Origin: Agrobacterium sp. a22-2
GTDB lineage: Bacteria > Pseudomonadota > Alphaproteobacteria > Rhizobiales > Rhizobiaceae
Assembly: GCF_012276985.1 (NCBI RefSeq)
Contig: NZ_JAAXMM010000001.1
Span: 372,001-436,000, forward strand
Reading direction: 5' to 3'
Length of the DNA stretch: 64,000 bases
Part shown: one piece after another, positions 48,399 to 57,066 of the stretch
Numbering within the stretch: the first letter of the stretch is position 1
Layout of the letters: each line of letters opens with the position of its first letter
The notes under the pieces: generated by a model
What the model saw: the letters and a program-made list of their open reading frames with translations, nothing else
What the model was told of the DNA's origin: nothing
Database searches by the model: none
Made by a program: the position numbers and the translations under genes

Positions 48399-49310
48399 AT
48401 GTCCATTCGACCCGTCAAACATGAAAGCCATGCTACGCCTGCCATGGAAGGCGCCGGCGTGAAGCTGCACCGCGTCTTCGGATTCGGCGATCCATCGATG
48501 ACCGATCCGTTCCTGATGATGGACGATTTCCGCAATGACAATCCGTCCGATTACATCCGCGGCTTTCCCTGGCATCCGCATCGCGGCATCGAGACCATCA
48601 CCTATGTGCTGGCTGGAACGGTCGAGCATGGCGACAGCCTCGGCAATCGCGGATTGCTGGGCGCCGGCGACCTGCAATGGATGACGGCCGGTAGCGGCAT
48701 CATGCACCAGGAAATGCCGAAGGGCGATTTTGCCGGCAAGATGCACGGCTTCCAGCTTTGGGCCAACCTGCCTTCTTCGCTGAAGATGACGGCACCGCGC
48801 TATCAGGACATCAAGGCGAGCGACATTCCCGTCGTCGTCGATGACGACGGCACGGTGGTCAGGGTGATATCCGGCAATTTCTGGGGCAAATCGGGCCCTG
48901 TCGACGGCATTGCCGCCGAACCGGTCTATCTCGACATCTCGGTGCAGCCGGGCAAGCGGAAGAGCTTCCCTGTCGATACCTATCGCTCGGCCTTCGCTTA
49001 TATCTTTGCCGGTTCCGGTTCGTTCCGCGATGCCTCGAAGCCATTTGGGGTCAAGGTGGAAAAAGAGTACCAGGGCGAAGAGCTCAACATCCGTGATCTC
49101 TCCGGGAACCGGACGCTCGTCGTGTTCGACAGCGGCGACGAGATCACCGTGCAGGCCGGCGACGAAGGCATCCGCTTCCTGCTGGTGTCGGGTAAGCCGA
49201 TCAAGGAGCCCGTCGCCTGGCATGGACCGATCGTCATGAACACACGGGAAGAACTGATGCAGGCGATGAAAGAGCTGCAGAACGGCACCTTCATCAAGGC
49301 CGCGCATTAA
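48399..49310 (+). CDS. Pirin family protein (possible quercetinase-type cupin)
   Basis: This 303-residue two-cupin pirin has the metal site pattern HPHRGIETITYVLAGTVEH in the N-terminal cupin, which supplies several His ligands and a Glu, followed by GDLQWMTAGSGIMHQE. The C-terminal pirin domain begins around GPVDGIAAEP. Bacterial pirins can be quercetin dioxygenases or redox-linked regulators; the role here is unknown. The ATG follows AAAGGAG. It is transcribed away from the amidotransferase and ends at a hairpin (49317-49338). Confidence 0.9.
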   Translation: MSIRPVKHESHATPAMEGAGVKLHRVFGFGDPSMTDPFLMMDDFRNDNPSDYIRGFPWHPHRGIETITYVLAGTVEHGDSLGNRGLLGAGDLQWMTAGSGIMHQEMPKGDFAGKMHGFQLWANLPSSLKMTAPRYQDIKASDIPVVVDDDGTVVRVISGNFWGKSGPVDGIAAEPVYLDISVQPGKRKSFPVDTYRSAFAYIFAGSGSFRDASKPFGVKVEKEYQGEELNIRDLSGNRTLVVFDSGDEITVQAGDEGIRFLLVSGKPIKEPVAWHGPIVMNTREELMQAMKELQNGTFIKAAH

Positions 49311-49316
49311 ACAACA

Positions 49317-49338
49317 GGTCGGACCGAAAGGTCCGGCC
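49317..49338 (+). terminator. Possible terminator after pirin gene
   Basis: GGTCGGACC (49317-49325) pairs with GGTCCGGCC (49330-49338) around a GAAA tetraloop with one G-T pair. The T-tract after it is weak (CGCTTTC), so termination may be partial or need Rho. Confidence 0.45.
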
Positions 49339-49416
49339 CGCTTTCAGCTTGCTGTCAGCAAACAATTCTACATGGCGCGAGACATCATAACTGTCTCATG
49401 AGCGGATCTCGCGCCA

Positions 49417-49992
49417 ATGTCCTTTCCTGGAAGATACCTCCTCGTTCGGCTGCTGGCGATCTGTGCCGCAGGCATCGCCACCTGCGGCCTCTATCTCGGC
49501 TATCTGCAATGGTCCGGCAATTTTCATGAGGTGATCCCCGGTGAATATTACCGATCCGCCCAGCCGACCGCGGCGCAGATCGCCGACTATGCCAAGCGCT
49601 ACAAGATCAGGACGATCGTTAACCTTCGGGGCGCCTCGACCGAGACCTGGTATCAGAACGAAACCCTCGCAGCCCAGGACCTTGGCATCACCCATGTGGA
49701 TTTCAAGATGTCGGCGACCCACGCGTTGACGCCCGAGCGGGCTCAGGAACTGGTCCAACTGCTGAAGAAGGCACAAAAGCCGATCCTCGTGCATTGCCAA
49801 GCGGGGGCGGACCGCAGCGGACTGGCATCAGTCCTCTATCTCAACCAGGTCGCGCTGATGGACGAACACACGGCGGAAGAACAGCTGATGCCCATCCTCT
49901 ATGGTCATGTCGGCATTCCCTATATCAGCCGGACCTTTGCCATGGACGAAAGCTGGGAAAATCTCGAACGGACGTTCGGCCTGCGCAGCTAA
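49417..49992 (+). CDS. Membrane-anchored dual-specificity/tyrosine phosphatase-like protein
   Basis: This 191-residue protein has an N-terminal hydrophobic helix (about 8-30) with no clear cleavage site, then a phosphatase domain. The CX5R signature is C127-QAGAD-R133 in HCQAGADRSG, with GEYYRSAQPT and VNLRG as in Siw14/cyanobacterial-type PTP folds; the general-acid Asp is likely in VDFKMSATH. The catalytic domain would sit in the periplasm if the helix is an anchor with N-in topology. Substrate unknown: phosphoprotein, inositol phosphate or lipid phosphate are all possible. It stands alone between pirin and flavin reductase genes. Confidence 0.78.
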   Translation: MSFPGRYLLVRLLAICAAGIATCGLYLGYLQWSGNFHEVIPGEYYRSAQPTAAQIADYAKRYKIRTIVNLRGASTETWYQNETLAAQDLGITHVDFKMSATHALTPERAQELVQLLKKAQKPILVHCQAGADRSGLASVLYLNQVALMDEHTAEEQLMPILYGHVGIPYISRTFAMDESWENLERTFGLRS

Positions 49993-50114
49993 GACCGGCG
50001 CCATCTCGCCACTCTCACCGGCATTTACTGCGGCTACTACCAAGTCTCGGTGCCGCGGCGTATGATGCCGGGGTAGCTATCGCCGGGCAACAGACCCGGC
50101 AAGGAGGCAGGTCC

Positions 50115-50645
50115 GTGAAACCCTACCCGCTCGAAAAGGTCTATCAGTTGATCGAGCCGGGACCAGTCGTCCTTTTGACGACAGCACTCGACGATCGGCA
50201 GAATGTCATGACCATGTCCTGGCACATGATGATGGAATTCACACCACCGCTGATCGGCTGCATCGTCAGCTCCGCTGATCACAGCTTTGCCGCCTTGTCG
50301 CAGACCGGCGAATGCGTGATCGCCATTCCCGCGTCCGACATGGCGGAAAAGGTCGTGGCGGTCGGCAACTGCTCGGGCCGCGACACCGACAAATTTGCGG
50401 AGATCGGCCTCACCGCCCTTCCCGCCCGCAAGGTCGGCGCACCGCTGATCGGCGAGTGCTTCGCCAACCTCGAATGCAAGGTCACCGACCGCGACTTCGT
50501 CGAACGCCACAATCTCTTTGTCCTGGAAGTGGTGGCAGCCTGGCACGAACCGCGCGATGCAGCGCCAAAGATGCTGCACCACAAGGGCTACGGCACTTTT
50601 GCCGTGGATGGCGAAGATATTACGCTCGCATCGAAAATGCCGTAG
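50115..50645 (+). CDS. Flavin reductase family protein (FMN-binding)
   Basis: This 176-residue protein of the flavin reductase/DIM6-NTAB split-barrel type binds FMN and reduces it with NAD(P)H. It begins PYPLEKVYQLIEPGPVVLLTT, and VMTMSWHMMMEFTPPLIGCIVS is the flavin pocket. The start is a GTG at 50115, preceded by AAGGAGG; the longer upstream frame overlaps the phosphatase gene. It is convergent with thiD. The partner oxygenase, if any, is not adjacent. Confidence 0.87.
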   Translation: MKPYPLEKVYQLIEPGPVVLLTTALDDRQNVMTMSWHMMMEFTPPLIGCIVSSADHSFAALSQTGECVIAIPASDMAEKVVAVGNCSGRDTDKFAEIGLTALPARKVGAPLIGECFANLECKVTDRDFVERHNLFVLEVVAAWHEPRDAAPKMLHHKGYGTFAVDGEDITLASKMP

Positions 50646-50660
50646 GGCGAGCCGGCCCAG

Positions 50661-51473
50661 CTATCCCGCGACCGGCATCCACACGTCATGGAAATGATGA
50701 ACAGGGCCGTGTCCTGTGCCGACCGTCAGGTCACCGGCAGCTGCCACGGCGCCGGCCAGATAGAGCTTGGCCGCGGCGATCGCCTGCTGCGGCGAATGCC
50801 CCTTGGCAAGTTCGGCCGCGACGGCGCCGGACAAAGTGCAGCCCGTGCCATGGGTGTTCTTCGTGGCCGTTCGTTTCCCTTCGAACCAATGGATCTCCTG
50901 GCCGATTGCCAGCACATCCGGGCTTTCGTCCGTGCCGAGATGCCCGCCCTTGACCAGCACGGCCTCAGCCCCAAGTGCGCACAGGCGTTGGGCTTGCTGC
51001 TGCATCGTGGCTCGGTCCGTGGCCTCGGCCTCGCCCAGCAGGGCGGCCGCCTCCGGCAAGTTCGGGGTTAGCAGGGTGGCGAGCGGCAGGAGATGGCGCG
51101 TCAGGGCAGCCACGGCCTCCTTGGCCAGCAGAGGCGCACCGCCCTTGGCGATCATGACAGGATCGAGCACGATCGGAATGCCGCGATAGCGCGCCAGCGT
51201 TTCGGCCACGGCGGTTGCAATCTCGGCGCTGGCGATCATGCCGATCTTGACGGCATCGACCCAGACATCGGCAAAGACCGCCTCGATCTGCGCCGCGACA
51301 AAGTCCGGCGGCACGGCATGAACGCCGGTCACCCCTTGGGTGTTCTGCGCCGTCAGCGCCGTCAGCGCTGCCATGCCATAGACGCCGCGTGCCGAAAAGG
51401 TCTTGAGATCGGCCTGGATACCCGCGCCGCCCGAGGGGTCGGAACCGGCGATGGACAGCACGTTGCGGATCAT
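50661..51473 (-). CDS. thiD: Hydroxymethylpyrimidine/phosphomethylpyrimidine kinase
   Basis: ThiD phosphorylates HMP and HMP-P to give HMP-PP for thiamine synthesis or salvage. The 270-residue product starts MIRNVLSIAGSDPSGGAGIQ, the exact family N-terminus, and has the catalytic anion hole NTHGTGCTLSGAVAA. Its ATG overlaps the stop of a 31-32 codon leader ORF (51470-51568) by ATGA and has only a weak ribosome site itself. A TPP riboswitch lies further upstream (51627-51701), so expression should fall when thiamine pyrophosphate is plentiful. No other thi gene is in the window. Confidence 0.96.
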   Translation of the reverse strand: MIRNVLSIAGSDPSGGAGIQADLKTFSARGVYGMAALTALTAQNTQGVTGVHAVPPDFVAAQIEAVFADVWVDAVKIGMIASAEIATAVAETLARYRGIPIVLDPVMIAKGGAPLLAKEAVAALTRHLLPLATLLTPNLPEAAALLGEAEATDRATMQQQAQRLCALGAEAVLVKGGHLGTDESPDVLAIGQEIHWFEGKRTATKNTHGTGCTLSGAVAAELAKGHSPQQAIAAAKLYLAGAVAAAGDLTVGTGHGPVHHFHDVWMPVAG

Positions 51474-51568
51474 GACCGCACCGTGCCGATCGTCCATTCG
51501 CGGACAGCGACCTGCGCATGCCCCATGGCCGCCAAACGATATGCCGGAGAAATTGAAACGTTCATCAT
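51470..51568 (-). CDS. Leader ORF of thiD (coupled small ORF)
   Basis: On the minus strand, two consecutive ATGs (51568 and 51565) begin a 31-32 codon frame. It starts (M)MNVSISPAYRLAAMGHAQ and ends GTVRS before a TGA that overlaps the thiD ATG as ATGA. Its ribosome site AAAGGGG lies in the hairpin GCCCC-GCCTGAAA-GGGGC (51586-51569) just before the ATG, 40 bases after the TPP aptamer. This looks like the riboswitch-controlled initiation site, with thiD translated by coupling. The peptide resembles nothing I know. It could instead be chance; conservation must decide. Confidence 0.45.
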   Translation of the reverse strand: MMNVSISPAYRLAAMGHAQVAVREWTIGTVRS

Positions 51569-51626
51569 GCCCCTTTCAGGCGGGGCAGCGACCAGGGAGC
51601 TTGTGCTTCAAAGCACGGTCCTGAAC

Positions 51627-51701
51627 GACTCCCTCCGCCAGCATTATCTGGTTCAGGTTCTAAGGGTTCTTCTCAGTCCATCTCGCGACGAACGCCCCTG
51701 T
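51627..51701 (-). ncRNA. TPP riboswitch (THI element)
   Basis: On the minus strand the conserved THI-box parts are in order: GGGGC, a variable arm, the CTGAGA core (near 51675-51670), ACCC, GAACCTGA (near 51658-51651), CCAGATAATGCTGG (near 51650-51637) and GGAGGGAGTC. It precedes thiD by about 150 bases. The expression platform seems translational: a hairpin at 51569-51586 hides the ribosome site of the leader ORF, and there is no T-run after it. Confidence 0.93.
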
Positions 51702-51828
51702 CTTTCGATGACCTCGTTCTAGATCAGGACCCGGCCGCTGTCACCTGGAAAGCTCTTCGCAGCACAAACACCTGAGAACGATTTGCGGAAGCCCTCAAAA
51801 ATCGCTAATTCCGTTCCCGTGTCCCTTC

Positions 51829-52524
51829 ATGCAAATCAGGATTCCACGATTGACCTCCCCACCGAGCACAGGTTTCGACAAACGCTATCAGGGCTTCCTC
51901 TTCGACATGGACGGCACGCTGCTCAATTCCATAGCCGCCGCCGAGCGGGTCTGGGGACGATGGGCAGCACGTCATGGTCTGGATGTGGCGGCCTTCCTGC
52001 CGACCATGCACGGCAAGCGCGGTATCGACACGATCCGCGGACTTGCGTTGCCGGGCGTCGATGCGGAGGCGGAAGCGCTGGAGATCGAGCGCGGCGAGAT
52101 CGAGGATATCGACGGCGTCGTGGCGCTTCCCGGTGCCGTCGACTTTCTGAAAGGTCTGCCGGCCGAGCGCTGGGCGATCGTGACGTCTTCGCCCGTCAAA
52201 CTGGCCAGAGCACGGATCGAGGCCGCCGGTCTGCCGCAGCCGCCGAAAATTGTTACCGCCGAGGATGTGAAGATCGGCAAGCCGGATCCGGCCGGCTATC
52301 GGCTGGGGGCCAGCCGCATCAATGCCGATCCGGCCCGCTGCCTGGTGTTCGAGGATGTCATGGCCGGCGTTCTGGCCGGCGAGGCGGCCGGAGCCGATGT
52401 CATGGTCATCACGGCTACCCACAGCCACGTCCTGGAGACCCGGTATCCGACGCTTGCAAGCTACGAGGGCCTGCAGGTCCATGTCGATGCCACGGGCGAC
52501 ATACAGATCGTCCGGACGGCCTGA
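51829..52524 (+). CDS. HAD superfamily sugar-phosphatase-like hydrolase
   Basis: This is a 231-residue HAD phosphatase of the beta-phosphoglucomutase/2-deoxyglucose-6-phosphatase group. Motif I is FDMDGTLLNS, with the nucleophile Asp near residue 26; motif II is VTSSP; K in KIGKPDPAGYRLGA is motif III; and VFEDVMAGVLAG is motif IV. A helical cap domain lies between motifs I and II. It is likely to dephosphorylate a sugar phosphate, but the exact one is not predictable. It is divergent from thiD and convergent with prfC. Confidence 0.88.
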   Translation: MQIRIPRLTSPPSTGFDKRYQGFLFDMDGTLLNSIAAAERVWGRWAARHGLDVAAFLPTMHGKRGIDTIRGLALPGVDAEAEALEIERGEIEDIDGVVALPGAVDFLKGLPAERWAIVTSSPVKLARARIEAAGLPQPPKIVTAEDVKIGKPDPAGYRLGASRINADPARCLVFEDVMAGVLAGEAAGADVMVITATHSHVLETRYPTLASYEGLQVHVDATGDIQIVRTA

Positions 52525-52536
52525 CGCCAAAAGATA

Positions 52537-54120
52537 TCACGCCGCCTTGGCGACGTGATATTCCTTGATGGCGACCATCTTGATGGCCGGGAAGCGTTCC
52601 GCTTCGTAGCGCAGCGAAAAGGCATCCTGCGCCAGGAAAACCGGATCGCCATCCAGATCGCGTGCGATGTCGCCGCGCTTGACGGCGAGGAACTTGTCGA
52701 GTTCGGCCGGCTGGTCCGAGGAGATCCAACGGCAGACCGAGAAGCGTGACATTTCGAAGGAAACCGGCAGGGTATATTCGCCCGCCAGGCGTTCCTTCAG
52801 CACGTCGAGCTGCAGGGCGCCGACCACGCCGACGATAGCCGGCGAGCCATCTTCCGGCGAGAAGAGCTGCACGACACCTTCCTCGGCCATCTGCTGCAGG
52901 GCTTCCTTCAATTTCTTGGCCTTCATCGCATCTTCCAGCCGCACGCGGCGCAGGATTTCCGGCGAGAAGTTCGGCACGCCCTGGAAGACCAGGTTTTCGC
53001 CTTCGGTCAGCGTATCGCCGATGCGCAGGGTTCCGTGGTTCGGAATGCCGACCACGTCGCCGGCAAAGGCCGTATCGGCCAGCTGGCGCTGGGCGGCGAA
53101 GAAGAATTGCGGCGCCGTCAGGCCGATCTGCTTGCCGGTGCGGGCGAGCCTCGCCTTCATGCCGCGTTCCAGCTTGCCGGAGCAGATGCGGGCAAACGCG
53201 ATGCGGTCGCGATGGTTGGGATCCATGTTGGCCTGGATCTTGAAGACGAAGGCCGTCATCTTGTCTTCGGCGGCATGCACAGTGCGGATGTCGGCCACCT
53301 GGTCGCGCGGCGGCGGAGCGATATCGCCCAGCGCATTGATCAGGTCGCGCACGCCAAAATTTCTCAAGGCAGAGCCGAAGAACACCGGTGTCATGTGGCC
53401 CTCGAGAAAAGCCTTCCTGTCGAACGGACGGCAGGCTTCCTGTGCCAATTCCAGTTCGTCGATAAAGGTTGCGCGCTCGTTTTCCGGCAGGTTTTCCGCC
53501 ACGTTCTGCGGACTGTTGACGGGCAGCGCCTCGACCTGCTTGTCGGAGCCGCGGAAGGTATTGTCCACCAGATTGTAGGAGCCGCAAAAGCTCTTCGATC
53601 GGCCGACCGGCCAGGTGATCGGCGCGGTATCGAGCGCCAGCTTCTCCTCGACCTCGTCGAGAATCTCGAAGATGTCGCGGCTTTCGCGGTCCATCTTGTT
53701 GACGAAGGTGATGATCGGGATGTCGCGCATGCGGCAGACTTCGAAGAGTTTGAGCGTGCGTGGCTCGATACCCTTGGCAGCATCGATGACCATGACGGCC
53801 GCATCGACCGCCGTCAGCGTGCGATAGGTGTCATCGGCGAAGTCTTCGTGGCCCGGCGTGTCGAGGATGTTGAAGACATTGCCACCATATTCGAAGGTCA
53901 TTACCGAGGTGACGACCGAGATGCCACGCTCGCGCTCGATCTTCATCCAGTCGGACCGGGTCTGGATACGGTCCTTCTTGGCCTTGACCTCGCCGGCAAG
54001 CTGGATGGCGCCGCCGAACAGCAGCAGCTTTTCGGTGAGCGTGGTCTTGCCGGCATCCGGGTGAGCGATAATAGCGAAGGTGCGGCGGCGGGAGACCGCC
54101 TCTGCGAGCGTTTCGGCCAT
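52537..54120 (-). CDS. prfC: Peptide chain release factor 3
   Basis: RF3 is the GTPase that removes RF1 or RF2 from the ribosome after termination. The 527-residue protein has G1 AHPDAGKTTLTEKLL, G3 DTPGHEDF, G4 NKMD and the RF3-type C-terminus. The start is followed by the usual ETLAEAVSRRRTFAII. It is divergent from dut and convergent with the HAD gene. No break or missing motif. Confidence 0.97.
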   Translation of the reverse strand: MAETLAEAVSRRRTFAIIAHPDAGKTTLTEKLLLFGGAIQLAGEVKAKKDRIQTRSDWMKIERERGISVVTSVMTFEYGGNVFNILDTPGHEDFADDTYRTLTAVDAAVMVIDAAKGIEPRTLKLFEVCRMRDIPIITFVNKMDRESRDIFEILDEVEEKLALDTAPITWPVGRSKSFCGSYNLVDNTFRGSDKQVEALPVNSPQNVAENLPENERATFIDELELAQEACRPFDRKAFLEGHMTPVFFGSALRNFGVRDLINALGDIAPPPRDQVADIRTVHAAEDKMTAFVFKIQANMDPNHRDRIAFARICSGKLERGMKARLARTGKQIGLTAPQFFFAAQRQLADTAFAGDVVGIPNHGTLRIGDTLTEGENLVFQGVPNFSPEILRRVRLEDAMKAKKLKEALQQMAEEGVVQLFSPEDGSPAIVGVVGALQLDVLKERLAGEYTLPVSFEMSRFSVCRWISSDQPAELDKFLAVKRGDIARDLDGDPVFLAQDAFSLRYEAERFPAIKMVAIKEYHVAKAA

Positions 54121-54210
54121 GTCGTGAATCCTGTGGAATTGCCGGCTATCTAGCGACTAAAGCGCCGCATTGCAATTGACCTTGCGGTGCGAAGGACAAA
54201 CTAATGCCCG

Positions 54211-54684
54211 ATGACCGTTTCCCAAAAGATCCAACCGACCCTTCACCTGCTGCGCCTGCCCCATGGCGACGGCCTCGACCTGCCGGCCTATGAAACGGCG
54301 GGCTCTGCCGGCATGGATATCCGCGCCGCAGTCGACGAAGACCAGCCGATGGTGCTGGAGCCTGGCCGGCGTGCCCTGGTGCCGACCGGCCTGATCTTCG
54401 AGATCCCGGCCGGCTTCGAGGCGCAGATCCGGCCGCGCTCCGGCCTTGCCTTCAAGAATGGCGTGACCTGCCTCAACACACCCGGCACGATCGACAGCGA
54501 TTATCGCGGCGAGGTGAAGGTTCTGCTGATCAATCTCGGTGAAGAGCCGTTCACGATCAGCCGCGGCATGCGGATCGCCCAGGTGGTGATGGCGCCGGTT
54601 ACGCAGATGCAGGTAGCCGAAGTCTCCTCCGCCAGCCAGACGCAGCGCGGTGCCGGCGGTTTTGGCTCCACAGGCGTGGCATGA
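54211..54684 (+). CDS. dut: Deoxyuridine 5'-triphosphate nucleotidohydrolase
   Basis: dUTPase converts dUTP to dUMP and pyrophosphate, sparing DNA from uracil and feeding dTMP synthesis. The 157-residue trimeric-type subunit shows motif 1 AGMDIRA, motif 2 PRSGLA, motif 3 [11 protein letters not shown], motif 4 RIAQ and motif 5 [11 protein letters not shown] close upstream ATG (54203) is out of frame. The following GNAT gene overlaps its stop by ATGA. Confidence 0.97.
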   Translation: MTVSQKIQPTLHLLRLPHGDGLDLPAYETAGSAGMDIRAAVDEDQPMVLEPGRRALVPTGLIFEIPAGFEAQIRPRSGLAFKNGVTCLNTPGTIDSDYRGEVKVLLINLGEEPFTISRGMRIAQVVMAPVTQMQVAEVSSASQTQRGAGGFGSTGVA

Positions 54685-55571
54685 TGCCAGCGGATCGTGC
54701 CGGCCTTAATTTCCGGCAGGATTATTTCGACGATCCGGCCGGCTGGGCGGCCATCAAATCGCTGCTTTACGACATCTTCTCGGTCGATCTTGACCCGCTC
54801 GATAGCGTCGGCGGCTACGACCGGACCAGTTTTCCCTCCGCATTCTTCGACGAGTCCGGTCGCTGCATCGCCAATCTCAGCGGCTTTGCCATGCCGCTGA
54901 TCATCGACGGCCGCCCGGTCAAGGCGGCCGGCTGGCAATCGGGTGCGGTGCGTCCCGACTATCGCGGTCTGGGCCTTTTTCGCGCCCTGATCCGCCATAC
55001 GCTGCAACGCGGCGAAGAGCAGGGGTTCGAAGCCGTCGTTCTCTATACCGACAAGCCGGGCCTTTACGCGCCGCACGGATTTCGCACCGTACGGCAGTTT
55101 TCGTTTCGGGGTGATGCACCAAGGCCGATTGGCGGGCAAAAGCCTGCTCGCCGCCTGACGATCGAGAGCGATCTTGGCCTGCTGCAGAGGCTTCTGGCAA
55201 AACGTACGCCTGTGTCGCAGCGGCTGGCCGTGACCGGCCAAGCCGAAATGTTTCTGCTGAACTGCCATCTGGTGGAGGATGTCAGCCTGTCGCTGATGCC
55301 CGACGAGAAGACGGTTGTTGCCTGGCGGATGACCGATGGCGGTGCGTTTCAGCTTCTCGACGTGGTCGGCGAGCAGGTGCCATGCCTGGCCGAGATTCTG
55401 GGTGCGCTCGACCTGACGCCTGCCTCGGTCGAGACCTTCATTCCTCCCGATCGGCTTGCCTTTGATGGCGAGCCGGTTGGCGACGACGGGCCGTTGGTGT
55501 TGATGATGCGCTGCGCCGACGATCTGCTGCCGACGGAGCCTTGCTGCCTGTCGCCGCTGGCTGAATTCTGA
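54681..55571 (+). CDS. GNAT family N-acetyltransferase with extra C-terminal domain
   Basis: This is a 296-residue protein. The N-terminal GNAT fold (about 1-150) has the acetyl-CoA loop [15 protein letters not shown] and the strand [16 protein letters not shown]. The C-terminal half (about 150-290) looks like a second, degenerate GNAT-like or Eis-type domain without a clear pyrophosphate loop. It overlaps the dut stop by four bases, so it is coupled to dUTPase. The acceptor is unknown; Eis-like relatives acetylate amines. Assignment of family is good, function open. Confidence 0.8.
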   Translation: MMPADRAGLNFRQDYFDDPAGWAAIKSLLYDIFSVDLDPLDSVGGYDRTSFPSAFFDESGRCIANLSGFAMPLIIDGRPVKAAGWQSGAVRPDYRGLGLFRALIRHTLQRGEEQGFEAVVLYTDKPGLYAPHGFRTVRQFSFRGDAPRPIGGQKPARRLTIESDLGLLQRLLAKRTPVSQRLAVTGQAEMFLLNCHLVEDVSLSLMPDEKTVVAWRMTDGGAFQLLDVVGEQVPCLAEILGALDLTPASVETFIPPDRLAFDGEPVGDDGPLVLMMRCADDLLPTEPCCLSPLAEF

Positions 55572-55580
55572 GACCTTAAC

Positions 55581-56045
55581 TTAGTCGACGAGCGGCGGCA
55601 GACGGCGGCGCACCGGCGTCGCCTTGACCATTGAGGTATTGGTTTCGGCACGCTCCGAAATCCTGTCGAGGATGGTATCGAGCTCACCCATCGACCGGAT
55701 GACCAGCCGGCAGATGAAACAGTCGTCGCCGGTCACCTTGTCGCATTCGATGAACTGGGGCGTTTCCTGGATGATGCGCTCGACGACATGCAACTGCCCC
55801 GGCAGCGGCCGCACCCGGACGATGGCCTGCAAGGGATAGCCGAGCGATTCCGGCCGGATGTCGATCGTAAATCCGCCGATCACGCCGCGTTCCTCTAGGC
55901 GACGCAAGCGCTCGGCAGCGCTCGGCGACGACAGGGAGACTTCGGCGGCCAGCTCCTTCAACGAGATACGGGCATTGGTGGCCAGCACCTCAACCATGCG
56001 CCGGTCTACGGCATCCAGCTCGCCTGCTCCGTTAGGTAAAGCCAC
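55581..56045 (-). CDS. Lrp/AsnC family transcriptional regulator
   Basis: This is a 154-residue feast/famine regulator. The helix-turn-helix (about 10-60, DRRMVEVLATNARISLKELAAEVSLSSP-type) precedes a RAM ligand-binding domain with GYPLQAIVRVRPLPG. The start is a GTG at 56045, with no clear ribosome site. It is divergent from an EamA transporter across 109 bp, an arrangement typical of an amino-acid-responsive regulator and its exporter. The ligand is unknown. Confidence 0.9.
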   Translation of the reverse strand: MALPNGAGELDAVDRRMVEVLATNARISLKELAAEVSLSSPSAAERLRRLEERGVIGGFTIDIRPESLGYPLQAIVRVRPLPGQLHVVERIIQETPQFIECDKVTGDDCFICRLVIRSMGELDTILDRISERAETNTSMVKATPVRRRLPPLVD

Positions 56046-56154
56046 CCCATCCTCCGTATTAATTAGGCAAAGTTTCGATCCAGCCTTTCACAGCGTATAT
56101 ATTCGCGGATCTCACCGCAATATCCTTGCCTTTATAGAAGCGGAGAGCAGGGCC

Positions 56155-57054
56155 ATGCAAAACGACCGGGTAAGGGGAACTTTGGAAATGAGCGCCGCCA
56201 TGCTCATTTCCGGCACGATCGGCTGGTTCGTCGTCACATCGGCGCAGCCGGTTGCCAATGTAGTGTTCTGGCGCTGCCTGTTCGGCGCCGCAGCACTTGC
56301 CGTCATCTGCCAGGTGCATGGCTACCTGCGGCCGGGCATCCTGTCGCGCCGGTCACTCGCCATCGCCGTGCTGGGTGGGGTGGCGATCGTTGCCAATTGG
56401 CTGCTGCTGTTTTCCGCGTATCCGCGCGCCTCGATCTCGATTGCGACGATCGCCTACAATACCCAGCCCTTCATGCTGATGGGTCTCGGCGCGCTGTTTC
56501 TGGGCGAGAAGATCACAGCGCAGAAGCTGTTCTGGCTGCTGCTGGCCTTTGCCGGCATGATCGCCATCGTCCAGGCCAAGCCGGCCGGCGCCTCAAGCGT
56601 CGAAAACTATGCCTTCGGCATTGCGCTTTCGCTGGGGGCTGCGTTTTTCTATGCCCTGGCCGCACTGGCTGCCAAATGGCTGAAAGGCACGCCACCGCAT
56701 CTGATCGCGCTGATCCACACAATTACCGGCGTGGTGATGCTGGCGCCCTTTGCCGATTTCACCAGCCTGCCCACCGACGCCGGAACATGGACGCTGCTCA
56801 TGACGCTCGGCATCGTGCATACCGGCCTGATGTATGTGCTGCTCTATGGCGCGATCCAGAAGCTGCCGACCCATCTGACCGGCGCGCTGTCGTTTCTGTA
56901 CCCGATTGCGGCGATCCTGGTTGACTGGCTTGCCTTTGGCCATGCATTGCAGCCGCTGCAGATCGCCGGGTCCGCGATCATCCTGCTGGCTGCCGCCGGC
57001 ATGAATCTGGGCTGGCGGCTGCCACTTGGATTTCGTATTGCCAAGAGCCTCTGA
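56155..57054 (+). CDS. EamA/DMT family transporter
   Basis: This 299-residue protein has ten hydrophobic segments in two five-helix EamA repeats, the second beginning near VENYAFGIALSLGAAFFYALAAL. Such proteins export amino acids, nucleobases or other metabolites. The start at 56155 is chosen because the TM plan begins there; the longer frame overlaps the divergent lrp gene. A NIPSNAP gene follows 12 bp downstream. Export of an amino acid sensed by the neighbouring Lrp protein is inference. Confidence 0.86.
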   Translation: MQNDRVRGTLEMSAAMLISGTIGWFVVTSAQPVANVVFWRCLFGAAALAVICQVHGYLRPGILSRRSLAIAVLGGVAIVANWLLLFSAYPRASISIATIAYNTQPFMLMGLGALFLGEKITAQKLFWLLLAFAGMIAIVQAKPAGASSVENYAFGIALSLGAAFFYALAALAAKWLKGTPPHLIALIHTITGVVMLAPFADFTSLPTDAGTWTLLMTLGIVHTGLMYVLLYGAIQKLPTHLTGALSFLYPIAAILVDWLAFGHALQPLQIAGSAIILLAAAGMNLGWRLPLGFRIAKSL

Positions 57055-57066
57055 AAGGATTTGTCC

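Noticed and set aside
53035..54153. A 372-codon plus-strand frame opposite prfC
   Set aside because: Antisense to an intact release factor gene, no domain seen.
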